In this document: piece after piece, positions 16,060 through 25,483 of the stretch | Numbering within the stretch: position 1 is the stretch's first letter | Layout of the letters: each line of letters begins with the position of its first letter | Origin: an uncultured Rhodospirillales bacterium | GTDB lineage: Bacteria; Pseudomonadota; Alphaproteobacteria; Kiloniellales; Kiloniellaceae | NCBI GenBank assembly: GCA_913060675.1 | Contig: CAJXUS010000025.1 | Coordinates: 1 to 56,725 of the forward strand | Direction of reading: 5' to 3' | DNA: 56,725 bases | The notes under the pieces: generated by a model | Database searches by the model: none | What the model saw: only the letters and a program-made list of their open reading frames with translations | Told to the model about the DNA's origin: nothing | Translations under genes and position numbers: made by a program

Positions 16060-17307
16060 ATGGGATTTCCGGTTTCTGATATTCGTGCGCTGTTTCCGGC
16101 CTTGTCGCTGTCTGATAAAGGACATGATCGCGTTTATCTGGACAACCCCGCAGGAACTCAGGTTCCAGCTTCTGTTGCCAAGGCTGTTGCTGATTATATG
16201 CTGACCAACGCCAGTAATGGTGGGGGACACTTTACCACCAGTGTTAATACAGATGCGATAACGCTAAAAGCACACGAAGACGCTGCCGTTTTTCTTGGCG
16301 CCCGTTCTTCCAGGGAAGTTGTCATCGGCCAAAGCATGACGTCTTTGACGTTTCATCTTTCCCGTAGCATTTGTCGTGATTTCCAACCTGGGGATGAAAT
16401 CGTGGTTTCCCGAGTAGAGCACGAAGGCAACGTTGGTCCATGGTTAGAGATTGCTAAAGACAAAGGCCTCAACATCCGGTGGGTAGAATTTGATCGGGAT
16501 ACCTGGTTGATTGAGCCTGAAAATCTGGAAGCGGTCCTAAGCGATAAGACCAAACTTGTGTGTTTGAATTATGCAAGTAACATGACTGGTTCCATCAATG
16601 ACATCAAAACTCTAGCCAGGATTGCACAGGATGCGGGCGCGCAGGTTTTTGTCGACGCAGTTCAATTGGCGCCTCATCACCTCGTCGATGTGCAGGCGCT
16701 TGGTTGTGATTTCCTGGTTTGCTCAGCCTACAAGTTTTTCGGGCCTCACCTCGGTCTCTTATGGGGAAAAGAAGAGATCTTGGCTGGCCTGCATCCTTAC
16801 AAGGGACGCTGCGTTTCCAATGATTTACCCGACCGCTTTGAAGCGGGAACGCCGCAGTTTGAACTCCTCGCCGGACTATCTGCCACGGTGGAATACTTTG
16901 AGACGCTCGGTCGAGGGACATCAACATCAGAAAATCGTCGGGATCTGATCGCGGCTGCGTACAAAGCTTCACGGGATTACGAAGAGCCGCTTACCAACAC
17001 CTTAATCGGTGGCTTGGGACAAATACCCGGTATCTCAATCGTTGGAATTAGTAACCCCAATCGCGTCCACCAAAGAGTGCCAACTGTGTCAATCCGGCAC
17101 GATTATTTCAAACCGACAGATATCGCCAAGTCGCTTTCCGAAAAAGGTATCTATGTCTGGCACGGCCATAACTATGCCTATGAGCCAGCTCGCTTCTTGG
17201 GTATTCCAGAAGACGAGGGCGTGGTTCGTATTGGTTTGGCGCATTACAACACCGAGGCTGAAGTCAGCCGCGTATTAGAGGCAATCGATGGGGCTGTCGC
17301 CCAATAG
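16060..17307 (+). CDS. Class V aminotransferase-fold PLP enzyme (cysteine desulfurase-like)
   Basis: 415 aa. PLP lysine K225 lies in CSAYKFFGPHLGLLWG, and D199 in VFVDAVQLAPH binds the pyridine nitrogen. YLDNPAGTQVP and HEGNVGPWLEI resemble the cysteine-desulfurase-like VC1184 subfamily (TIGR01976). This group lacks IscS-type partners, and its true reaction (transamination, lyase or desulfurase) is unsettled. ATG 16060 is preferred to GTG 16051 because AAAGGTGAG lies just upstream of it. It leads a run of same-strand genes encoding a polar-amino-acid ABC transporter, a phosphatase and an aldehyde dehydrogenase, suggesting it acts on the imported amino compound. Confidence 0.87.
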   Translation: MGFPVSDIRALFPALSLSDKGHDRVYLDNPAGTQVPASVAKAVADYMLTNASNGGGHFTTSVNTDAITLKAHEDAAVFLGARSSREVVIGQSMTSLTFHLSRSICRDFQPGDEIVVSRVEHEGNVGPWLEIAKDKGLNIRWVEFDRDTWLIEPENLEAVLSDKTKLVCLNYASNMTGSINDIKTLARIAQDAGAQVFVDAVQLAPHHLVDVQALGCDFLVCSAYKFFGPHLGLLWGKEEILAGLHPYKGRCVSNDLPDRFEAGTPQFELLAGLSATVEYFETLGRGTSTSENRRDLIAAAYKASRDYEEPLTNTLIGGLGQIPGISIVGISNPNRVHQRVPTVSIRHDYFKPTDIAKSLSEKGIYVWHGHNYAYEPARFLGIPEDEGVVRIGLAHYNTEAEVSRVLEAIDGAVAQ

Positions 17308-17371
17308 GTGAGGCCAAATAGTGAATAAGAATTCTAACCAGAAGTTATAAAAACAACCAAGGGAGAAGACT

Positions 17372-18163
17372 ATGAAACTCAATATGATTAAAGCCATGGC
17401 ACTGGGAGCCTGCGCCTTTCTTACAGTGGGAACGGCTTCGGCTGAGACATTGCGTGTTGGTATGGAATGTACCTATGCGCCGTTTAATTATCGCACCGCT
17501 GACGGGGAATTGGCGGGTTATGATGTGGATGTTGCAAAAGGTGTCGCTGAAATTATTGGTGCTGATCTTGAATTTGTTTGTCAGGAATGGTCCGGTATGA
17601 TTCCGGCACTTTTGGCTAACAAATTCGATCTGGTCGTTGCCTCAATGTCAATCACAGAACAACGGTTGGAGAAAATCGATTTCTCAATTCCTTACCGTGA
17701 TTCGATTGGTCGGATCATCGGTAAATCCAGCAAAGATTACAAACTTTTTGACGAAACTGGCGTGGCCATTCCAGAAAACTTCTCTGGTCTTCGTGTTGGC
17801 CTGGAACGGGCATCAACCTATGCCAATTGGTTTGAAGCAAAATTGCCAGAAGCAGACGTTGTTTTCTATGACAGCTCCGAAGCTCAGTACCTTGATCTAC
17901 GCAATGGACGTGTTGATCTCATCATGACCAACCCAATGAAAGCCTATCTTCGTTTCCTAAGTAAGGATGAAGGTGATGGTTATGGTTTTGCCAGCCCGGC
18001 TATTGATGAAGTGAAATACTTTGGAACGGGTGTCGGTATTGGTTTGCTTCAGGGACAGCCAGAGCTGAAAAAACGCTTAGATGATGCCTTAACTCAACTA
18101 ATCAAAACTGACAAATTGACCGAGTATTCACTGAAAATTTTCCCATTTCCAATCTATAACTAG
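17372..18163 (+). CDS. Polar amino-acid ABC transporter substrate-binding protein
   Basis: 263 aa periplasmic protein of the family 3 solute-binding group. Signal peptide residues 1-24 end in TASA. TLRVGMECTYAPFNYRTADG is the classic start, followed by LAGYDVDVAK and the ligand-site DLVVASMSITEQRLEKIDFS. The ligand is probably a cationic or other polar amino acid or amine. ATG follows GGGAGAAG. Gene order with two permeases and an ATPase makes it the binding component of that importer. A stable stem-loop follows, which may raise the level of this protein relative to the membrane components. Confidence 0.92.
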   Translation: MKLNMIKAMALGACAFLTVGTASAETLRVGMECTYAPFNYRTADGELAGYDVDVAKGVAEIIGADLEFVCQEWSGMIPALLANKFDLVVASMSITEQRLEKIDFSIPYRDSIGRIIGKSSKDYKLFDETGVAIPENFSGLRVGLERASTYANWFEAKLPEADVVFYDSSEAQYLDLRNGRVDLIMTNPMKAYLRFLSKDEGDGYGFASPAIDEVKYFGTGVGIGLLQGQPELKKRLDDALTQLIKTDKLTEYSLKIFPFPIYN

Positions 18164-18195
18164 GATTGGGTAAATTTAGATCTACCAGCACTATC

Positions 18196-18224
18196 GTGAC
18201 GGCGTAGAAAGCCTACGCCGTCAC
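18196..18224 (+). other. Intercistronic stem-loop after the binding-protein gene
   Basis: A perfect 12-bp stem (18196-18207 with 18213-18224, 5-nt loop) lies 33 nt past the stop. There is no U-tract after it. In ABC operons such hairpins protect the binding-protein mRNA and reduce readthrough into the permeases; that role is inferred here. Confidence 0.65.
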
Positions 18225-18376
18225 CTGCTACCCCTTGAATTTGGGTATATCTCGATCCTGGCACTTGTTGAAGTACATCAGCTGTTGTGTTTGAGAAAAA
18301 AGTGAAAACTGATCCAAACTAAAAACAAAAATAATAAAATTGGACCAAATAAAATTGAACGACGAGGAGGAAGCCT

Positions 18377-19072
18377 GTGGAGGCTGTTACAGGGTGGTGG
18401 GACGATTATTTCTGGGGATCTGTAATCGTTCTTCAGGTATTTGTTTGCTCTCTAATATTGATGGTGTTGTTCGGATTGATCGGGGCTGCGGCCAAGCTCT
18501 CCAATAACCGATTTGCTCAAAAACTTGCTGCGGGTTACACGGTTGCTTTTAGAGGAACTCCCGAAATTTTAGTGATTTTGCTGCTTTACTTTGGTTCCGC
18601 GATTACCCTTACAGCGATTGCACAGGTTTTCGATCCAGAGGTTAAGTTTGTTGATCTTTCTCCTTTTTGGTCTGGAACCTTAGCGATTGGACTTATTGTC
18701 GGGTCCTATGCCACCGAGACCTTTCGAGGTGCGTTTTTGGGGGTGAAGCCAGGAAGTATTGAAGCGGCACGTGCACTTGGCATGTCTAACTTTCAAACTT
18801 TCGTTTATGTCCGTATCCCAGAGATGTGGCGCTTGGCATTGCCGTCGTTTGGCAATCACATGCTTTCGCTCATCAAAGATACGGCCCTTATTTCTATTAT
18901 AGGTCTGAACGAAACCCTGTTTGTTGCCAAGCAAGCCATTGGCACGACAGGTAAACCTTTCACTATGTATATCGTGGTTGGTTGTGTTTATCTGGGATTT
19001 TCAACCGTCATCACTCTGACCGTTATGTGGCTGGAAAAATACGGTAACAAGCACATGGAGTCAGCGCGATGA
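18377..19072 (+). CDS. Polar amino-acid ABC transporter permease 1
   Basis: 231 aa with about five membrane helices, HisM/HisQ type. FRGTPEILVILLLYFG is the conserved N-terminal stretch, and GSIEAARALGMSNFQTFVYV contains the EAA loop that contacts the ATPase. GTG 18377 is the start, supported by GAGGAGG seven nucleotides upstream. It overlaps the second permease by 4 bp (ATGA), showing translational coupling. Confidence 0.92.
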   Translation: MEAVTGWWDDYFWGSVIVLQVFVCSLILMVLFGLIGAAAKLSNNRFAQKLAAGYTVAFRGTPEILVILLLYFGSAITLTAIAQVFDPEVKFVDLSPFWSGTLAIGLIVGSYATETFRGAFLGVKPGSIEAARALGMSNFQTFVYVRIPEMWRLALPSFGNHMLSLIKDTALISIIGLNETLFVAKQAIGTTGKPFTMYIVVGCVYLGFSTVITLTVMWLEKYGNKHMESAR

Positions 19073-19770
19073 TTTTTGACTTTGAATTGATCGCCGACAG
19101 TATACCAAAAATGTTGATGGGGATTGGTCTGACCTTTCAGCTGTTGTTTCTCTCTGCAATCCTTGGTCTGATATTGGCGGTATTGTTGTTGCTGATGCGC
19201 ATCAGTGGGAAATGGTATCTGTCCTGGCCTGCTCAGGTTCACATATACATATTTCGCGGCACGCCCATCCTGGTACAAATCTTTATCATTTACTATGGCC
19301 TGCCGCAGTTTGAATTTATCCGAGATAGCATATTTTGGCCCATCCTACGTGAGCCCTTTGGCTGCGCAATCCTGGCTTTGACTCTGAATACAGGTGCATA
19401 CGTTTCTGAGATTTTACGCGGAGGCGTGCTCGGTGTGGATCGGGGAGTTCTCGAAGCAGGTGCTGCGCTTGGTTTATCTGTTCGACAGAAGTTTATATAT
19501 CTAACTGTTCCCATTGCAGCTCGGCTCTCTTTACCGGCTTACAGCAACGATTTTATCAGCCTTATGAAGGCGACGTCGCTTGCTAGCACGATTACATTGG
19601 TGGACATGACAGGTATCGCTCGGACAATTGTCTCTCAAACTTTTGCTCCGTATGAGATCTTTATCTCGCTCGCAATTATTTACATGATCCTGACTTGGGT
19701 CTTTCAAAAAACCTTTGGCCGGATTGAAAAATATCTGAGCAGGTACGTAAAACCGGAGGGCCTAGCATGA
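19069..19770 (+). CDS. Polar amino-acid ABC transporter permease 2
   Basis: 233 aa, about five membrane helices. The family motif [20 protein letters not shown] is followed by [20 protein letters not shown] (EAA loop). It forms the heterodimeric membrane channel with the product of the preceding gene. Overlaps by 4 bp with the gene on each side. Confidence 0.92.
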   Translation: MIFDFELIADSIPKMLMGIGLTFQLLFLSAILGLILAVLLLLMRISGKWYLSWPAQVHIYIFRGTPILVQIFIIYYGLPQFEFIRDSIFWPILREPFGCAILALTLNTGAYVSEILRGGVLGVDRGVLEAGAALGLSVRQKFIYLTVPIAARLSLPAYSNDFISLMKATSLASTITLVDMTGIARTIVSQTFAPYEIFISLAIIYMILTWVFQKTFGRIEKYLSRYVKPEGLA

Positions 19771-20531
19771 CAAATATAGCACCCGCAGCATCACCTGAAA
19801 CATTGATCCAAATGAAAAGCGTGAATAAATACTTTGGTAATTTTCAGGCCTTAAAAAACATCAATTTGGAAGTCAAAAAAGGTGAGAAAATCGTGGTCTG
19901 TGGTCCTTCTGGATCCGGTAAATCGACCATGATCCGCTGCATCAATCGTTTGGAAGAACACACTGACGGACACATCATTATTGATGGTAACGAGCTCACT
20001 GATAAAGTTAAGGACATTAATGCAATCCGGCGCGAAGTCGGCATGGTATTTCAGAGCTTCAATCTTTTCCCTCATATGACGATTTTAAAAAACCTCATGC
20101 TGGCTCAACGTCTTGTGCGCAAGACCAGTAAAGCCGAAGCTCGTGAAACTGCGATGCATTTTCTCGAGCGGGTAAAGATACCTGAACAGGCTGATAAGTA
20201 CCCTGTTCAGCTCTCTGGTGGACAGCAGCAACGCGTGGCTATCGCCCGGGCATTATGTATGAAGCCAGAGATCATCTTGTTCGATGAACCAACTTCTGCG
20301 CTCGATCCTGAAATGATCAACGAAGTGTTGGAGGTTATGACCGACTTGGCAAAAGAAGGCATGACCATGGTGTGTGTAACGCATGAAATGGGCTTTGCCA
20401 GATCAGTCGCTGATCGGGTGATCTTTATGGATGCAGGGGAAATCGTTGAAGAAGCAGAACCGGAGGATTTCTTCCTAAACCCTCAGAACGAACGCACCCA
20501 AAAGTTCTTGAGCCAGATCCTCACTCACTAA
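19767..20531 (+). CDS. Polar amino-acid ABC transporter ATP-binding protein
   Basis: 254 aa, GlnQ/HisP-like ATPase. Walker [11 protein letters not shown]-loop [12 protein letters not shown], signature [15 protein letters not shown], Walker [14 protein letters not shown] and the switch histidine in [17 protein letters not shown] are all intact. It energises the importer formed with the two permeases and the binding protein encoded just upstream. A 4-bp overlap with permease 2 indicates coupling. Confidence 0.95.
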   Translation: MTNIAPAASPETLIQMKSVNKYFGNFQALKNINLEVKKGEKIVVCGPSGSGKSTMIRCINRLEEHTDGHIIIDGNELTDKVKDINAIRREVGMVFQSFNLFPHMTILKNLMLAQRLVRKTSKAEARETAMHFLERVKIPEQADKYPVQLSGGQQQRVAIARALCMKPEIILFDEPTSALDPEMINEVLEVMTDLAKEGMTMVCVTHEMGFARSVADRVIFMDAGEIVEEAEPEDFFLNPQNERTQKFLSQILTH

Positions 20532-20579
20532 TGCTTTATCGTTACGCACCCTAGTTTTATGAACACAAAGAAGATCACA

Positions 20580-21368
20580 ATGAAAACTCAATTCCCTCCG
20601 TATGAAGTGTTTCTAGAATTTGCTGAAAAGCTTGCCGATGTCAGTGGCGAGATGTTATTGGCCGCGGCAAATAAAGTCCCAGAAATTGATGTCAAATCTG
20701 ATGCGTCTTTTGTCACGCAAACAGATAAGGCGGTGGAGAAGACGATGCGCGAAATGATTGCGCAGGCTTATCCTGATCATGGAATTTTAGGCGAAGAGTT
20801 TGAAAACATAAACCTCGATGCCGAGTACGTTTGGGTGCTGGATCCCATAGATGGCACGGCCCCCTTTATTGCGGGTATTCCTGTTTATGGCACGCTGATC
20901 GGCTTGGCCTGGAAGGGCAAACCTTTTGTGGGTGTAATAAACCATCCGGCAACCTCGGATCGCTGGGTTGGTGTTTCTGGGCTCTTCGCAAATCGTAATG
21001 GACAGCCCGCGAACGTTAAAGCCTGTGCCGAGCTTTCCAAGGCTTTTGTCACCTGTAGTAGCCCGGATTTTATGAGCGAAGACGAACTTGCCCGTCTTAC
21101 GAAGTTACGTAAAATTGTTCCCTACGTCCAATATGGCGGTTCTTGCTTTGTCTATGGCACCTTGGCGTCAGGGCGGACCGATCTTGCGGTTGATAGTGGC
21201 CTTGATCCTTATGATGTCTATGCCAGCGCGGCCGTTATTCAAGGTGCCGGAGGTTTTATGACGGACTGGGATGGTAATGAAATCACCTTGGATTGGTCTG
21301 GTAAGGTCATCGCTGCAGGGGATAGGGATTGTCTCGAGGCTGCAATAGAAATCCTTAAGGCTGACTAA
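20580..21368 (+). CDS. Inositol monophosphatase family, HisN (histidinol-phosphatase)-like
   Basis: 262 aa. Metal-binding motifs of the IMPase fold are visible: GEEF (E72/E73), DPIDGT (D88, D91) and DSGLDPYD near the C-terminus. FIAGIPVYGTLIGL and GGSCFVYGTLASGRTDLAVD resemble HisN-type histidinol-phosphatases rather than SuhB, except that the residues after DPIDGT are A-P instead of R-A. The position in an amino-compound import/catabolism operon, away from other his genes, argues for a different phosphate ester as substrate. ATG 20580 has AAGAAG upstream; ATG 20559 is possible. Confidence 0.85.
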   Translation: MKTQFPPYEVFLEFAEKLADVSGEMLLAAANKVPEIDVKSDASFVTQTDKAVEKTMREMIAQAYPDHGILGEEFENINLDAEYVWVLDPIDGTAPFIAGIPVYGTLIGLAWKGKPFVGVINHPATSDRWVGVSGLFANRNGQPANVKACAELSKAFVTCSSPDFMSEDELARLTKLRKIVPYVQYGGSCFVYGTLASGRTDLAVDSGLDPYDVYASAAVIQGAGGFMTDWDGNEITLDWSGKVIAAGDRDCLEAAIEILKAD

Positions 21369-21432
21369 AGTTTCGAAAGCCTAGGGTCAGGCCCCTAATC
21401 ACTACATTTTTCTAATGATGAGAGGAACTGCA

Positions 21433-22908
21433 ATGATATCAAAATTGCTGATCAATGGGTCGTGGGTAAATGCCTGCTCTGGAGAAACTCTTGATGTAAT
21501 AGATCCGGCCACCGAAGACGTTATTCACCAGGTTGCATCTGCTGGAAAAGAAGACATTAACGTTGCGGTGAAAGCTGCGCGTGATGCGTTTGATAGCGGG
21601 CCGTGGTCTGAGATGAACGGTGCAGAGCGGGCGGTTATTCTTCGAAAGATGGCCACTGAAATCGAAGTCCGCACCAATGAATTGGCAGGGTTGGAAGTGT
21701 TAGACAACGGCAAGCCTTTACCCGAAGCCGTGTGGGATATCGAAGACACCGTCGCGTGTTTTAATTTCTATGCTGATCTGGCAGATGAATTTCACAACAC
21801 ACCAGATGAAAAAATAGCTCTCTCTGATTATCGATTTACGACCAGGGTCGTTAGAGAACCCGTTGGGGTGGTTGGTGCTATTATTCCGTGGAATTTCCCC
21901 CTGCTTATGGCGGCTTGGAAAGTGGCGCCTGCGCTTGCCGCAGGCTGTGCCGTGGTTCTTAAACCTTCGGAAGTTACCCCGATTACGGCGCTTGAATTGG
22001 GGGAGGTTGCACAAAGAGCAGGATTGCCTGATGGGGTATTGAATATCGTCACCGGGCTTGGCGCCAACGCAGGTCAACCGTTGAGCGCACATCCTGATGT
22101 GGACAAATTGGCTTTTACCGGATCGGTGCAAACTGGATCTCGTATCATGCAAACCGCAGCCAGAGATATCAAAAATATCTCTCTCGAATTGGGGGGGAAA
22201 TCCCCTTTCGTGGTGTTTGCTGACAGCGATATCAAGCAAGCAGTTGAGTGGATTTTATTTGGTATCTTTTGGAATCAGGGTGAGGTTTGCTCCGCGACAT
22301 CACGTGTTTTGATTGAAGATGGGATTTATGAACCCGTAATAGAACGGCTCAAGGAAGAAGCGCAAAAAATTACCATTGGGAATGGTATGCACGATGACAT
22401 TTTGTTGGGGCCACTTGTGAATAAGTCCCAATACGACAAGGTTCTCGGGTTTATCGAGCAGGGAAAAAGAAGTGGCGCACGTCTGGTGACGGGCGGTGGG
22501 CCCGCAAAGGGGCTGGACAAAGGTTACTTTCTAGAGCCAACCATCTTTGCCGACGTCGAAGAAAATAGCTCTATTTGGCGAGAAGAAATTTTTGGACCCG
22601 TGGTCTGTATTAAATCCTTTAGTACTGAAGAAGAAGCCGTCAAACTGGCCAACGACAGTGAGTTTGGTCTCGCTGCGGCGGTAATGTCCAAAGATGATGA
22701 TCGATGCGACCGTGTTGCTTCTGCTCTTCGGGCCGGAATTGTCTGGATCAATTGTTCTCAACCAACGTTTGTTGAGGGGCCTTGGGGCGGATACAAAAAA
22801 TCCGGCATCGGGCGCGAACTCGGCAGATGGGGTTTTGAAAACTACCTCGAAGAAAAACAAATCACCCGCTATAACAGCGAGGAGCCCTGGGGATGGTATG
22901 TGAAGTAG
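21433..22908 (+). CDS. Aldehyde dehydrogenase, betaine/amino-aldehyde (ALDH10) type
   Basis: 491 aa, NAD(P)-dependent. Catalytic C286 in NQGEVCSATSR, general base E252 in LELGGKSP, N154 in IPWNFPLLMAAWK and the nucleotide-binding FTGSVQTGS are intact. The FGIFWNQGEVCSATSRVLI stretch resembles ALDH10 / betaine-aldehyde and aminoaldehyde dehydrogenases. ATG 21433 is chosen because AGAGGAA lies 6 nt upstream; an in-frame ATG at 21415 exists. As the last gene of the operon it probably oxidises an aldehyde formed by deamination or cleavage of the imported compound. Confidence 0.9.
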   Translation: MISKLLINGSWVNACSGETLDVIDPATEDVIHQVASAGKEDINVAVKAARDAFDSGPWSEMNGAERAVILRKMATEIEVRTNELAGLEVLDNGKPLPEAVWDIEDTVACFNFYADLADEFHNTPDEKIALSDYRFTTRVVREPVGVVGAIIPWNFPLLMAAWKVAPALAAGCAVVLKPSEVTPITALELGEVAQRAGLPDGVLNIVTGLGANAGQPLSAHPDVDKLAFTGSVQTGSRIMQTAARDIKNISLELGGKSPFVVFADSDIKQAVEWILFGIFWNQGEVCSATSRVLIEDGIYEPVIERLKEEAQKITIGNGMHDDILLGPLVNKSQYDKVLGFIEQGKRSGARLVTGGGPAKGLDKGYFLEPTIFADVEENSSIWREEIFGPVVCIKSFSTEEEAVKLANDSEFGLAAAVMSKDDDRCDRVASALRAGIVWINCSQPTFVEGPWGGYKKSGIGRELGRWGFENYLEEKQITRYNSEEPWGWYVK

Positions 22909-22934
22909 AGACGTACTAAGTCTTTGTTATCTTA

Positions 22935-22967
22935 CGGATGGGAAAGCAGGCGCCCATCCGAATTTTT
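22935..22967 (+). terminator. Rho-independent terminator of the class V/ABC/ALDH operon
   Basis: An 8-bp stem, cggatggg (22935-22942) with cccatccg (22953-22960), is followed by aattttt and further T-rich sequence. It lies 27 bp after the aldehyde dehydrogenase stop. Confidence 0.8.
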
Positions 22968-23051
22968 GCTTTTGCTTTACAAGTAAACTCTGTTGGTATT
23001 GGACGTTGTTTTTGCTAGGATGTGTTTCCGTAATTGAAGGTAGCAGACCCA

Positions 23052-23912
23052 ATGGCTCCAGTGCCCCCAATGACCCGGGCTTGTGTTCCTGCATCCGCAG
23101 GAAGCGTCGACAGTGAAATTTGTGCTGGCATCGTAGACGCGATCGGGACTGAGACGTTTTTCTCACAAGCTGGAAAGCTGTTAGAAGGTTATATGTCCTA
23201 TGAGGGCCTTAATATCCTTTTATACAGTGAAAATAACGCTCCGACTTGTTTGAAAAGCTTTAAAATGGCGATCAATTTTCAAGCAGGTTTGGAGAATTTT
23301 TTAACCTACACCTATATTATAAATCCTGTCTATCGCGCCTTTCAGGACAATATTACTCCCGCCACTTATCTGATTGGTGATCTGTTGCCTGTTGGATATA
23401 CCGAACTGATTGCCAATACCGATTTAAACATATGGATTGATGATAAAGAGACCATCGGTTATCGCACGCCTGGCTGGCCGAAACATCTAACCGAAGTTCT
23501 TGCCCTGATCCGTTTACCCGACAACAAGATGATAGAGTTTAGTTTCATGACCGCGCTGTCAGGTGATCAAACCGAAAAATGTCATACTCTGTTAAAGAAG
23601 ATTTACCCGGTTCTATCTAGTGCAATTTTAAAACACTTTGAATTTGCAGCCCAGGACTTTGATGTTTCTGAAAGTAAACCAAGTCAGGAATACCGTTTTC
23701 AGGAGTTCGGTAAAGATATTCTGACCAGTCGAGAGCAGGATATTACCAAACTTATTTTAATCGGACATTCCAGCAATTCAATTGGGCTGAATTTGGATAT
23801 ATCCCTGCCGACGGTCAAGACCCATCGGCGAAACATCTATTCTAAATTACAGATCTCGTCGCAAGCGGAATTGTTTAATTTGTTCGTCAAAAACTTGATG
23901 ACCAACCAATAG
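23052..23912 (+). CDS. LuxR-type transcriptional regulator
   Basis: 286 aa. The C-terminal GerE/LuxR HTH spans about 222-280: ILTSREQDITKLILIGHSSN then DISLPTVKTHRRNIYSKLQI. The first ~200 residues form an unrecognised sensor region without similarity I can name to the autoinducer-binding fold. ATG 23052 follows GAAGG; TTG 23034 is possible. It lies directly after the ABC/ALDH operon but has its own gap and an upstream terminator, so it is expressed separately and may regulate that operon. Confidence 0.85.
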   Translation: MAPVPPMTRACVPASAGSVDSEICAGIVDAIGTETFFSQAGKLLEGYMSYEGLNILLYSENNAPTCLKSFKMAINFQAGLENFLTYTYIINPVYRAFQDNITPATYLIGDLLPVGYTELIANTDLNIWIDDKETIGYRTPGWPKHLTEVLALIRLPDNKMIEFSFMTALSGDQTEKCHTLLKKIYPVLSSAILKHFEFAAQDFDVSESKPSQEYRFQEFGKDILTSREQDITKLILIGHSSNSIGLNLDISLPTVKTHRRNIYSKLQISSQAELFNLFVKNLMTNQ

Positions 23913-23939
23913 ATTACTCCAGTAGGCTAATAAGGAAGG

Positions 23940-23964
23940 ACTACCTGTATTATTCACAGGTAGT
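23940..23964. terminator. Hairpin between convergent luxR-type and lacI genes
   Basis: Perfect 9-bp arms actacctgt (23940-23948) and acaggtagt (23956-23964) with a 7-nt loop lie between the two convergent stops. U-tracts are weak on both sides. Confidence 0.5.
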
Positions 23965-23974
23965 TATCAGAACC

Positions 23975-24961
23975 TTATCTCGGTGCTGAGGTGGAACCTC
24001 TTATAACGATTTCGCCTTTGATTGTTTTTTCTTCAGGGGTGTCATTTTCAGAAAACACATAAGCCAATGCTGTTTCGGCGAGCAGTTCAGTTGGCTGCCG
24101 GATGGTGGTTAATCTGGGCACAATAAGCGATGCCAGTGCGATATCATCAAAGCCGGTAACCGAAAGATCTGCGGGGATTTCCAGTTTTAAGTCTCGCGCT
24201 GTTCGAAGAACACCTATGGCGAGCTGATCGCTTGCCGCGGCAATCGCGGTCGGGCGCCATTCATCCGATGCCGTTAAAATTTGTCGGCCGATGTCTTCCC
24301 CTGACCCGTAGTCAAACAACCCTTCAAAAGTACGGAGGGTAACAGGGTCGTCATTGCTGTTTAACTCTTCCATGCGAGAGATAAACCCATCTCTACGGCT
24401 GCGCCCGACTTCGGTGCTTTGAGGTCCGGCAATATAGGCAATTTTCCGATGGCCGAGTTTGTAAAGGTGGTTGGCAATCTGGGCCGATCCCTCAGAATGA
24501 TCGGTTGAAACCAAGGGAAAATTCTCAAATCGGCGATCGAGAGAAACAATGGGAACATCGGTGTTGTACCCAAGGTCTCCGGTGTCTGCGGCAGCGACAA
24601 CCAACATCCCACGGGGAGAGCGATCCAAAAGAGCTGAAATTTGCTTTCGTTCAGTATTGGCATCATCGTGAGAGTTTGCCAGCATGACCGAATGACCTCG
24701 TTTGGCGGCCTCGGTCTCAATACATTTTGCAAGCTGGGCAAAAAAGGGATTTGTAATGTCAGGAACCACCAAAGCGATTACATCAATCCTGTTAGTTCGA
24801 AGGGCTCTTGCGGCAAGGTTGGGTTTGTAATCCAGCTTTTGCACCGCAGAAAGTACCCGTTCTTTTAAGGGCTGCTTGACGGCTTTGTTTTCAGAAAGAA
24901 CACGCGATACTGTACCGACAGAAACACCAGCCATTTTTGCCACGTCTCTCACAGTTGTCAT
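23975..24961 (-). CDS. LacI family transcriptional regulator (RbsR-like)
   Basis: 328 aa. The N-terminal HTH and hinge TVRDVAKMAGVSVGTVSRVL ... NLAARALRTNRIDVIALVVP are textbook LacI. The remainder is a ribose-binding-protein-like effector domain (LVVPDITNPFFAQLAKCIE, SVTGFDDIALASLIVPRLTT). It lies at the downstream end of the rbsBACD genes on the same strand, 111 bp after rbsD, and is the evident regulator of them. A perfect LacI-type palindrome lies upstream of rbsB at 29210. Confidence 0.93.
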   Translation of the reverse strand: MTTVRDVAKMAGVSVGTVSRVLSENKAVKQPLKERVLSAVQKLDYKPNLAARALRTNRIDVIALVVPDITNPFFAQLAKCIETEAAKRGHSVMLANSHDDANTERKQISALLDRSPRGMLVVAAADTGDLGYNTDVPIVSLDRRFENFPLVSTDHSEGSAQIANHLYKLGHRKIAYIAGPQSTEVGRSRRDGFISRMEELNSNDDPVTLRTFEGLFDYGSGEDIGRQILTASDEWRPTAIAAASDQLAIGVLRTARDLKLEIPADLSVTGFDDIALASLIVPRLTTIRQPTELLAETALAYVFSENDTPEEKTIKGEIVIRGSTSAPR

Positions 24962-25072
24962 CGGTATTTCTCTCCATTTCTTATTGTTTTTAAGTTCGTA
25001 GGTACTTTGACCTAATGGTCAGGGTTGTGCAATTGGCACCTTATGCAAACTGGCAACAAGCGGTTTTCCCTT

Positions 25073-25483
25073 TTAAAAAACGACACCACTGACCAAAATG
25101 ATATTGGCGAAAGGGGTGGTTTCACCTGTACGGATGATCGCTTTTGATTGCTTGGACCGCGATTTCATTTCCTCGTGGGATGTTTGAGATAAGGCTATGG
25201 GCTTGTTAACTTCTGTGGCCCAATCATCCAATGCCCATTTCATACTGTCGACAAGACTTGCATTGGCTTCTTCTGCCAAGATGGCTGATTCTATAATGAG
25301 TTCTGATCGAAGCGCTTGGAGGACATCCAAAAAGCTTGGCAACCCCGGAACCACAGAGAGGTCAATGACATCCACTCCTTCTGGCGTGGGAAATCCTGCG
25401 TCTGCGACGAAGATCTCATCGAGGTGACCAAGGCGTGCGATAAGGGCGCTTAAGTGACGGTTTATCAGCTTTGTTCGTTTCAT
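25073..25483 (-). CDS. rbsD: D-ribose pyranase
   Basis: 136 aa cytoplasmic mutarotase that converts beta-pyranose to beta-furanose forms of ribose. Catalytic H20 lies in IARLGHLDEIFVADAGFP (residues 14-31), with D28 conserved; the C-terminal TPFANIILVSGVVF is the family ending. The start overlaps the permease gene by 4 bp. Its presence marks the operon as ribose-type even though no ribokinase is nearby. Confidence 0.92.
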   Translation of the reverse strand: MKRTKLINRHLSALIARLGHLDEIFVADAGFPTPEGVDVIDLSVVPGLPSFLDVLQALRSELIIESAILAEEANASLVDSMKWALDDWATEVNKPIALSQTSHEEMKSRSKQSKAIIRTGETTPFANIILVSGVVF

